Assembly (NCBI GenBank): GCA_025463665.1
Contig: JAODAY010000355.1
Coordinates: 1 to 5,321 of the forward strand
Reading direction: 5' to 3'
Length of the DNA: 5,321 bases
Source: Microbacteriaceae bacterium
GTDB lineage: Bacteria; Actinomycetota; Actinomycetes; Actinomycetales; Microbacteriaceae
Below the pieces are notes generated by a model. It did not search any database, was not told the DNA's origin, and saw only the letters and a list, made by a program, of their open reading frames with translations. Positions within the stretch are counted from its first letter, which is position 1. Every line of letters begins with the position of its first letter. A program made the translations under genes and the position numbers. Shown in pieces: positions 1-4,009 of this stretch.

Positions 1-13
1 ATAGACTCTCATA

Positions 14-42
14 TTGGAACACGCAAATCAATGGTTTTGTAT
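14..42 (+). promoter_or_regulatory. Possible promoter for the first membrane-protein gene
   Basis: TTGGAA at 14-19 (4 of 6 to TTGACA) stands 17 nt before TTGTAT at 37-42 (3 of 6 to TATAAT). Transcription would begin near 49-50, only a few bases before the GTG start at 54, giving a very short or absent leader. GGAAC at 16-20 also resembles the -35 of ECF-type promoters, so the sigma class is open. The match is weak. Confidence 0.25.
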
Positions 43-53
43 GGGATGTAGCT

Positions 54-497
54 GTGAGCAGAGGGCCAATCGTTGCCGATTTCGACAAATCGGACGCCAC
101 GCGACCTGGACATCACCCGCTCGTGCTGCTGCTCGCCGTCCTCGTCTTCCTCGAAGCTGCGGCGCTCGCGGTGATCACTATCGTGCTCATTCTCGAGCTG
201 CTCGTCGCCCGCCCCGACTCCTACGCGAGCGCCATCGCACTCACCGTGATCACGGCGATCGCCGCCGCGTGGGTCGCGGCAATTGCCGTGGGCATTCTGC
301 GCAGCCGCGCCTGGACGCGCGGCGCGGCGATCGTCGTGCAGGTGCTCACCGCCGCCGTTGCCCTCGGCAGCTTCCAAGGCATCCTGCCGCGCGCCGACAT
401 CGGCTGGATCCTGCTCATTCCCGCAATTTCGGTGATGGTGCTGCTGTTCACCAAGCCGGTGATCGCCGCGATGACGATTCGCGACGACCCCCGTTAG
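54..497 (+). CDS. Small four-helix integral membrane protein
   Basis: A 147-aa protein with no catalytic motif. A polar N-terminus of about 20 residues is followed by hydrophobic segments at about 22-52, 59-82, 90-110 and 116-133, so four membrane helices are likely; the tail ends in charged residues. The short polar stretch RSRAWTRG before helix 3 would form a loop. I chose GTG at 54 because it is the first start codon in frame inside the window; no strong ribosome site precedes it (GGGA at 43-46 is weak), and the frame is open to the window edge, so the true start could lie upstream. Proteins of this design sit opposite bcp in Microbacteriaceae in my recollection; their function is unknown. 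The TAG stop is directly followed by the stop of the convergent bcp gene. It reads as a conserved hypothetical membrane protein. Confidence 0.8.
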   Translation: MSRGPIVADFDKSDATRPGHHPLVLLLAVLVFLEAAALAVITIVLILELLVARPDSYASAIALTVITAIAAAWVAAIAVGILRSRAWTRGAAIVVQVLTAAVALGSFQGILPRADIGWILLIPAISVMVLLFTKPVIAAMTIRDDPR

Positions 498-983
498 TCA
501 CGCTAGTGCGACGTCGATGCCAAGCCTCTTGCGCAGGCTCGCGACGTGGCCGGTCGCCTTCACGTTGTAGAGGGCGAACTCAATGACGCCCTCCTCGTCG
601 AGCACGAAGGTCGAGCGCAGCACTCCGGTCACGACCTTGCCATAGAGGTTCTTCTCGCCGTATGCGCCGTAGGCATTGTGCACGGCGAGGTCCTCGTCGC
701 TCAGCAGGGGAAAGTTCAGGCCCTGCTCTGCTCGGAACTTCTCGAGCGCCGCGGGGGAGTCCTTCGAGATGCCGAGCACCTGGTACCCGGCCGACTTAAG
801 CGAGTTGATGTTGTCGCGAAAATCACACGCCTGGGTCGTGCACCCGGGTGTACCCGCGGCCGGGTAGAAGTAGACGATCACCTTCGAGCCGGAGAAGTCC
901 GCGAGAGAAACGGATGCACCGTTCTGGTCGGTGAGCGTAAATGAGGGCGCTGTCGTCCCGACTTCGAGTCTTGCGGCTGTCAT
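498..983 (-). CDS. bcp: Thioredoxin-dependent thiol peroxidase (Bcp/PrxQ-type peroxiredoxin)
   Basis: A cytoplasmic peroxiredoxin that reduces hydrogen peroxide and organic hydroperoxides using thioredoxin. The 161-aa length is typical of the family. The active-site segment at about 41-57 reads PAAGTPGCTTQACDFRD: Thr45 and the peroxidatic Cys48 form the TxxC motif, and Cys53, five residues on, is the resolving cysteine of the atypical two-Cys Bcp subgroup. Arg123 in LRSTFVLDEEG is the conserved active-site arginine. The N-terminal PSFTLTDQNG and the F-LLSD segment near 91-96 are also typical. The ATG start has a good ribosome site (AAGGAGA at 987-993). It is transcribed away from the tRNA-Lys gene. 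Its stop abuts the convergent membrane-protein stop, leaving no room for a separate terminator. The family assignment is secure; regulation by oxidative stress cannot be judged from this sequence. Confidence 0.97.
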   Translation of the reverse strand: MTAARLEVGTTAPSFTLTDQNGASVSLADFSGSKVIVYFYPAAGTPGCTTQACDFRDNINSLKSAGYQVLGISKDSPAALEKFRAEQGLNFPLLSDEDLAVHNAYGAYGEKNLYGKVVTGVLRSTFVLDEEGVIEFALYNVKATGHVASLRKRLGIDVALA

Positions 984-986
984 GGT

Positions 987-993
987 TCTCCTT
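987..993 (-). promoter_or_regulatory. Ribosome binding site of bcp
   Basis: On the minus strand this reads AAGGAGA, followed by three bases and then ATG. It is a strong Shine-Dalgarno match and supports the ATG at 983 as the bcp start. Confidence 0.75.
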
Positions 994-1015
994 GTGTCAC
1001 GAGTGCGTTTAACTC

Positions 1016-1021
1016 ATGCTA
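1016..1021 (-). promoter_or_regulatory. Possible -10 element of bcp
   Basis: The minus strand reads TAGCAT (4 of 6 to TATAAT), about 33 nt upstream of the bcp start. A poor -35 candidate, TTTTCC, lies 17 nt further upstream (1039-1044). It overlaps the candidate tRNA -10 on the other strand. Confidence 0.3.
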
Positions 1022-1025
1022 ATCT
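1017..1025 (+). promoter_or_regulatory. Possible extended -10 element of tRNA-Lys
   Basis: TGCTAATCT fits an extended -10 (TG, one base, then TAnnnT), about 31 nt before the mature tRNA 5' end. No convincing -35 is seen. The call rests on position as much as on sequence. Confidence 0.28.
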
Positions 1026-1055
1026 TGCTTCTCGGCGCGGAAAATTCAGCGCCTC

Positions 1056-1131
<76 letters not shown>

Positions 1132-1133
1132 CA

Positions 1134-1346
1134 TCACTGGTCGGTCGAAGAGTCGACTTCTCCATCTTCTGCTTTTGTCCAATGCGGCGGCGCCGCCTGC
1201 GGGTTGTCAATCGCAACCCATGCCGGTGTCACGCCGCGTGGAACGCGCATGCCGGTCGGACAGCGCCGGTTGACCGCGGCGACGAGAGGCTCGGGCGAGT
1301 AGGGGTCCCACTGGGCCTTGGGAGCAGTGCTCGGAGGTGCGGTCAT
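1134..1346 (-). CDS. Possible 70-aa hypothetical protein
   Basis: I do not recognise this ORF. From ATG at 1346 it encodes 70 residues: a Pro/Thr/Ala-rich start, then a segment with natural-looking composition (WDPYSPEPLVAAVNRRCP, then GMRVPRGVTPAWVAIDNP), and an acidic tail ending STDQ. About 70 percent of its third codon positions are G or C, higher in the middle section, and no plus-strand frame offers a better reading because the membrane-protein frame has a TAG at 1300. Its stop lies only 2 nt past the CCA of the convergent tRNA-Lys. The start is back to back with the proposed GTG of the next gene, leaving no promoter space, and there is no clear ribosome site. It has no membrane segment and a single cysteine. 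It could equally be a shadow. Confidence 0.38.
   Translation of the reverse strand: MTAPPSTAPKAQWDPYSPEPLVAAVNRRCPTGMRVPRGVTPAWVAIDNPQAAPPHWTKAEDGEVDSSTDQ
1143..1176 (+). terminator. Weak intrinsic-terminator-like hairpin after tRNA-Lys
   Basis: GTCGA (1144-1148) and TCGAC (1153-1157) form a perfect 5-bp stem around the loop AGAG, extendable by one G-T pair. A pyrimidine-rich tail ending in TTTT follows (1158-1176). The position 12 nt after the tRNA CCA suits a tRNA terminator, although the stem is short. It lies inside the proposed minus-strand ORF at 1134-1346. Confidence 0.35.
1333..1337 (+). promoter_or_regulatory. Shine-Dalgarno that favours the GTG 1348 start
   Basis: GGAGG lies 10 nt before GTG 1348. 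The gap is slightly long, but this is the only strong ribosome site near any candidate start of the membrane-protein ORF. Confidence 0.4.
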
Positions 1347-1347
1347 C

Positions 1348-1668
1348 GTGTCCGCTGTCTTGCCGCCGGATTTCTCCGGCCTGGCGTGGACTGCGGCGCT
1401 CGTCCTGAATATGGCGTTGGATCGCATTTCTCTCCGATTCTCGGCTCCGCCGATCCCCGGCCGACTGCGTCGGAACGCGATTCCCTGCGTCGTGGCCCTC
1501 GGCATGCTCGTGTTCGGCGCGATCATCTGGGTTGCGTTTGCCGTGCGTCACAGTGATGGGCTGTGGTTGGCGTGGACCCTGGCCGGCGTCACGTTCGTGG
1601 TCGGCGCCGGTGGCAGCTGGATCATCGACAGGCGCTTCACCGACTACGGACGTGCGCCAGCCACGTGA
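1348..1668 (+). CDS. Small hypothetical membrane protein
   Basis: An unrecognised protein of 106 aa from GTG 1348, with hydrophobic stretches at about 11-22, 46-64 and 72-92 separated by short polar, arginine-bearing loops (SLRFSAPPIPGRLRRN; AVRHSDG), and a basic/polar tail (DRRFTDYGR). Two or three membrane helices are likely, with the tail probably cytoplasmic. Third positions are strongly G/C biased. The start is uncertain. GTG 1348 is preceded by GGAGG at 1333-1337 with a 10-nt gap; TTG 1318 or GTG 1327 would add the hydrophobic stretch GAVLGGAVIV and make a better first helix. The frame is closed by TAG at 1300, so an N-terminally broken longer gene is a minor alternative. It is followed after 52 nt by the conserved gene at 1721. 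Confidence 0.55.
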   Translation: MSAVLPPDFSGLAWTAALVLNMALDRISLRFSAPPIPGRLRRNAIPCVVALGMLVFGAIIWVAFAVRHSDGLWLAWTLAGVTFVVGAGGSWIIDRRFTDYGRAPAT

Positions 1669-1707
1669 GTGGGCGCCTGCACGCTCTGTCCGCATCGCAC
1701 ACCTGGC

Positions 1708-1713
1708 TACTCT
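1708..1713 (+). promoter_or_regulatory. -10 element placing transcription start at the ATG (leaderless)
   Basis: TACTCT fits TAnnnT and ends 7 nt before ATG 1721. Transcription would therefore begin at or next to the A of the start codon. No Shine-Dalgarno precedes this ATG, which fits a leaderless mRNA, common in actinobacteria. No good -35 is seen (TCTGTC at 1685-1690). Confidence 0.38.
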
Positions 1714-1720
1714 GACAACT

Positions 1721-2011
1721 ATGAGAGTCCGGCCGACGGTGCATTGCGAGTCAGAGCAGCGCATCGACGTTCCCTCCTATCGCGTCAACTTCTGGGAGCG
1801 CCCCGCCCCCGCTTTCGGCTGGAAGCTCGAAGCATGGGTTCTGTCGGATGCCAAGGGAATTGCCGAGGTCGTGACCTGGATCACGAAGAACAGCGCCGGG
1901 CGGCGCTATGAGTTGTTCGTCGAATCAGAAGAGCCGCGGGACTCCCCGTTCGAAGTGCCCCGAACGGCACATCTTGTGCGTCTCTCCGGAACAAATCCGA
2001 ACGCCGCCTAG
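1721..2011 (+). CDS. Conserved actinobacterial hypothetical protein (96 aa)
   Basis: A 96-aa soluble protein with no signal peptide or membrane segment. The core from about residue 20 (YRVNFWERP, GWKLEAWVLSDAKGIAEVVTWI, GRRYELFVE, HLVRLSGTNPN) matches my memory of a widespread actinobacterial family of unknown function. The pattern suggests alternating strands and one helix, with conserved aromatic residues Tyr20, Phe24, Trp25 and Trp34 and an ending like RL-G-NPN. The start chosen is ATG 1721, preceded by a -10-like element rather than a ribosome site; GTG 1739 is an alternative that would remove six residues. The first 19 residues are probably not part of the conserved core. It ends 74 nt before the convergent sigma-operon tail. 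I am confident it is a real gene; its function is unknown. Confidence 0.8.
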   Translation: MRVRPTVHCESEQRIDVPSYRVNFWERPAPAFGWKLEAWVLSDAKGIAEVVTWITKNSAGRRYELFVESEEPRDSPFEVPRTAHLVRLSGTNPNAA

Positions 2012-2075
2012 CGGAGCCAGCCGTCTCCACAACTGAGCGCCAGTCGCCGACCGAAGTTTCTGGGCGGCGGCTCCG
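2012..2075. terminator. Inverted repeat between convergent genes, possible bidirectional terminator
   Basis: The stretch at 2012-2023 pairs with 2065-2075 over 11 base pairs with one bulged A at 2019, enclosing a 41-nt loop. It begins immediately after the TAG of the upstream gene and ends 10 nt short of the stop of the minus-strand ORF, so it fills the gap between converging transcripts. There is no T tract on either side, so intrinsic termination is uncertain. Confidence 0.35.
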
Positions 2076-2085
2076 TGGTGCGCAT

Positions 2086-2202
2086 TCAGTTCTGCTCCAG
2101 CCAGGCGGTGATGTCGATCGGTTGGGTGGGCGGGAGGTCGATGTCTGCCGGGTCGATCCTGACCCGCTCGGGCATCCTGATGCGCGCGACGGTCGGGATC
2201 AC
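2086..2202 (-). CDS. 38-codon ORF translationally coupled to the CU044_5270 gene
   Basis: This small ORF starts with GTG at 2202, overlapping the TGA of the upstream gene as GTGA. It encodes 38 residues, including RMPERVRIDPADIDLPP and the ending ITAWLEQN. About 36 of 38 sense codons end in G or C, as strong a coding signature as the neighbouring genes, so it is unlikely to be random. It has no membrane segment and no cysteine, and I recognise no domain. There is no ribosome site; translation would rely on coupling. The alternative is that it is the frameshifted C-terminal tail of the CU044_5270 protein, joined by a 1-nt indel; against this, the upstream frame ends VVDSTP, similar to normal family ends as I recall them. 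An ATG at 2175 would give 29 residues. Confidence 0.45.
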   Translation of the reverse strand: MIPTVARIRMPERVRIDPADIDLPPTQPIDITAWLEQN

Positions 2203-3185
2203 GGTGTGCTGTCGACGACGGTGGTGGTGACGGAGGTTGCAGACCAGATGGTGCCGGCCGGGGCGCCGTATCCGGCTGTGGTGCGCACGGTACGTTCTCC
2301 GATGAGGTCGCCCGTCTCCGGGGCGATGATGATCTCCTGGCGGGCGTCGCGGCTGCTTTCCACGCGGCCGATGGCGATTCCGGTGCGTCCGTTGAGTGTC
2401 GCCCCACCGGGGAGGATCTCCATGCCGGGGATCATCGCCGCAGCGTCGTAGAGTGCTGAGCGGAGGTCGGCGGGCACGGTGCCGGTGCGGAGCAGGTCTG
2501 TTATGCGCACCCACGCGTCTTCATCGGGATTACTCGATCCACCCGCGTATCCCGCACGGATGTACTCGTACAGCTCTTCGGGGTCACGAGGAAACTCATC
2601 GCCAGAGTCCTTCGTCGTGGCCGGGCCGTAAAAGGCACCATCTTTCGCCCGGAATATGCCATTGGTGAGCGGGTCCCTCCCCGTGAAAGCGAAGTCTTCC
2701 ATGGCCGCGGCCTTCGCCTCGTCGCCGTAGAACCGGGTCGGAATCAGCTGGTGCCGTTCCATCACCCAGTCCGCCGCCGGGTCGCCCGGCCTGAAGACGG
2801 CGGTCGTTTGCGGAGCGACCCACGCAACTTTCTCGCCAGTGCTCGTTTGTCCGACGATCGTGTATTCGGCGGTCGTTTCTATCTTGAGGTACTGGCCGGG
2901 TCCGACGATGGGATCCGACGCGGTGATCGCCAAATCGGCCGCGGCTCTGAGCGCCGTGGCCGCTTCAGCCGGGGCGTCGGTGCCGCTCGGAATGATCAGT
3001 CCGGCCACGATCACGGCGGCCGCGGCGGCGGCCCCGACAGCAGCGAACGTGATGCGGCGGCGTCGCGACGGATGCGGTGCCGAGTGTGACGAACGGACCG
3101 GGACGGTGTCGTCGGCGACCTGCGTCATGATGTTGTGGCGCATCGCGCGGATCTGTTCGTCGGTGGGGCCGAGCGTGGTGGTCAT
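2199..3185 (-). CDS. CU044_5270 family membrane-anchored protein, partner of the ECF sigma factor
   Basis: A 328-aa protein with an N-terminal cytoplasmic part (1-44, with the helix DEQIRAMRHNIMTQV and a basic cluster RRRR at 41-44), one Ala/Val-rich transmembrane helix at about 45-65, and an extracytoplasmic domain of about 260 residues. The latter has aromatic and glycine motifs, GPGQYLKI near 95 and, toward the end, a run GGATLNGRTGIAIGRV followed by a beta-rich stretch ending VTTTVVDSTP. This architecture and its place directly behind an ECF sigma gene match the CU044_5270 family, whose role is not established. It has no cysteine, so it cannot be a zinc-binding (HxxxCxxC) anti-sigma factor. 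Its ATG overlaps the sigma stop as ATGA, and AAGGA at 3191-3195 gives a good ribosome site 5 nt away, so co-expression is likely. Sensing or sigma control is inference. Confidence 0.85.
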   Translation of the reverse strand: MTTTLGPTDEQIRAMRHNIMTQVADDTVPVRSSHSAPHPSRRRRITFAAVGAAAAAAVIVAGLIIPSGTDAPAEAATALRAAADLAITASDPIVGPGQYLKIETTAEYTIVGQTSTGEKVAWVAPQTTAVFRPGDPAADWVMERHQLIPTRFYGDEAKAAAMEDFAFTGRDPLTNGIFRAKDGAFYGPATTKDSGDEFPRDPEELYEYIRAGYAGGSSNPDEDAWVRITDLLRTGTVPADLRSALYDAAAMIPGMEILPGGATLNGRTGIAIGRVESSRDARQEIIIAPETGDLIGERTVRTTAGYGAPAGTIWSATSVTTTVVDSTP

Positions 3186-3757
3186 GACAGTCCTTCGTTG
3201 TGTGTGGCCAGAGAAATACGGAGTGTTCGGCGCAGCCGCATGAGCCGGTTGCGCACGGCGCCAGTTGTTGTTCCGAGCGCGGCGGCGGCGTCGCCGTAGG
3301 GAACCTCGTCGACGAGGCAGAGCCGGTAGAGTTCCTGATCGCTGGGGGAGAGCCGCTCGACGGCGGTCCGGATCGACTCGGCGAGTTGACGATCGATGAG
3401 CGCAGCCTCCGGGCTCGCACGCGTATCCACGGTCTCGGCATGTGCGTCCAGTTCAACGGTGCGACCCGCCTGTTTGAGCCGATTCAGGCACAAGTTGCGG
3501 GTCGTCACGAGCAACCACGGCAACAACGAGACATCCACGATCGCAATCTCTGCGCGCTTCACCCAGGCCAGCGCGAAGACATCCTGCGTTGTGTCCTCCG
3601 CAGCGCTCGCCTCGCGAAGCATCCGGAGCGCGTAGCGGTAGACGTCGCGAACGTGAGCCTCGTAGAGCGTGCCGAATGCCGCCTGATCCCCACGCCGCGC
3701 GGCCTCCAGCCGGGCTCTATCGGCGCCCGACAAGCCAGTCTGTTGTGTTCGCCTCAT
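3182..3757 (-). CDS. RNA polymerase sigma-70 factor, ECF subfamily
   Basis: An alternative sigma factor that directs RNA polymerase to a specific promoter set. The 191 residues from ATG 3757 hold region 2 at about 24-96, including LYEAHVRDVYRYALRML, the acidic AEDTTQDVFALAW at 53-65 (core-binding and -10 recognition region) and LPWLLVTTRNLCLNRLK, then a short linker and region 4 at about 128-181 with LSPSDQELYRL, the helix-turn-helix YGDAAAALGTTTGAVRNRLMRLRRTLR. No C-terminal SnoaL-like or other extra domain is present. TTG 3763 would add two residues, and neither start has a good ribosome site. The following gene overlaps by 4 nt and encodes a membrane protein, so the pair probably forms a signalling unit. 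An inverted repeat 22 nt upstream could be an operator. No typical GGAAC autoregulatory -35 was found. Confidence 0.93.
   Translation of the reverse strand: MRRTQQTGLSGADRARLEAARRGDQAAFGTLYEAHVRDVYRYALRMLREASAAEDTTQDVFALAWVKRAEIAIVDVSLLPWLLVTTRNLCLNRLKQAGRTVELDAHAETVDTRASPEAALIDRQLAESIRTAVERLSPSDQELYRLCLVDEVPYGDAAAALGTTTGAVRNRLMRLRRTLRISLATHNEGLS
3191..3195 (-). promoter_or_regulatory. Ribosome binding site of the CU044_5270 gene, inside the sigma gene
   Basis: The minus strand reads AAGGA, 5 nt before the ATG at 3185. The site lies within the last codons of the sigma gene. It fixes the start and explains efficient translation at the ATGA overlap. Confidence 0.65.
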
Positions 3758-3779
3758 ATCCAATAGTGTCTCGGAGGAG

Positions 3780-3797
3780 CGGATCGTCTCAGATCCG
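3780..3797. promoter_or_regulatory. Perfect 6-6-6 inverted repeat upstream of the sigma gene
   Basis: CGGATC (3780-3785) and GATCCG (3792-3797) are exact reverse complements around a 6-nt spacer GTCTCA. The element is 22 nt upstream of the sigma ATG, within the likely promoter region. Its size suits a dimeric regulator. On the minus strand a T run precedes the hairpin, and on the plus strand an A run follows it, so it is not an intrinsic terminator in either direction. Confidence 0.4.
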
Positions 3798-3863
3798 AAA
3801 AAGCCCCGGCACAGTCGGAAGCGGCATGGGCAACAGGTAGTGGTGGCCGAGCGCGGCCCGCAT

Positions 3864-3869
3864 TATGAT
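3864..3869 (+). promoter_or_regulatory. -10 element for the leader/patatin transcript
   Basis: TATGAT matches TATAAT at 5 of 6 positions. A start near 3876 would give a 5' leader of about 31 nt before the small ORF and about 133 nt before the patatin gene. The -35 is poor (TGGTGG at 3841-3846), so an activator might be needed. Confidence 0.45.
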
Positions 3870-3907
3870 TTCCGGCGAACGTGACGCGATTCGAGGAGGT
3901 GAGTCCG

Positions 3908-3961
3908 ATGCAGACGATGTCCACTCCGGGCGCTCCTGTAAGTTCACGATTGCGCGACTGA
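3908..3961 (+). CDS. 17-aa leader-like ORF upstream of the patatin gene
   Basis: ATG 3908 follows a near-perfect Shine-Dalgarno (AGGAGGTGA at 3894-3902, 8 nt between AGGAGG and ATG) and a good -10 box at 3864. It encodes MQTMSTPGAPVSSRLRD and stops at TGA 3959-3961. The ribosome site is far better than that of the patatin gene, which starts 48 nt downstream in the same frame. The frame stays open from 3962 through the patatin ORF, so the two differ by a single stop codon. It may be a regulatory leader peptide, a decoy ORF, or the original N-terminus of the patatin gene cut off by a nonsense change. It does not resemble the Cys-containing leader peptides of actinobacterial sulfur genes and carries no run of one amino acid. 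Confidence 0.4.
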   Translation: MQTMSTPGAPVSSRLRD

Positions 3962-3966
3962 CTTAG

Positions 3967-4007
3967 TTGTCGCGAGGAGCGCTGCACGCACTCTCAGAAA
4001 GCGACGA
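3967..4007 (+). promoter_or_regulatory. Potential stem-loop covering the patatin translation start region
   Basis: TTGTCGC at 3967-3973 can pair with GCGACGA at 4001-4007 (7 bp with one G-T). An inner hairpin GAGCGC/GCACTC (3977-3982 with 3988-3993) has one mismatch and the loop TGCAC. The structure ends 2 nt before the patatin ATG at 4010 and begins 5 nt after the leader-ORF stop. Ribosomes finishing the leader ORF could open it. This is inference from pairing done by eye. Confidence 0.3.
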
Positions 4008-4009
4008 CC

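Noticed and set aside
14..586. Long plus-strand ORF in another frame over the first membrane gene
   Set aside because: It is arginine-rich and low in hydrophobic residues, as expected from an off-frame reading of GC-rich DNA, and it runs over both the membrane-protein gene and the end of bcp.
546..944. Plus-strand ORF opposite bcp
   Set aside because: It is antisense to a secure peroxiredoxin gene and has no recognisable motif.
1532..1720. N-terminal extension of the conserved 96-aa protein
   Set aside because: This part is a shadow of the small membrane-protein gene; the conserved core begins well after ATG 1721, which has its own -10-like element.
2199..2204. Programmed -1 frameshift at the end of the CU044_5270 gene
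   Set aside because: No slippery heptamer is present at the junction; the bases read ACACCGTGA, so coupling or an indel are simpler explanations.
2203..2514. Upstream extension of the 38-codon ORF in its own frame
   Set aside because: The frame stays open, but its translation is His/Arg-rich and lies across the CU044_5270 coding sequence; only the part after the GTGA junction looks coding.
3845..3858. GGCC / GGCC short hairpin
   Set aside because: Four base pairs around a 6-nt loop in very GC-rich DNA is expected by chance.
3754..3987. Minus-strand ORF upstream of the sigma gene
   Set aside because: It covers the intergenic region with its promoter-like element and leader ORF, has weak composition, and no recognisable motif.
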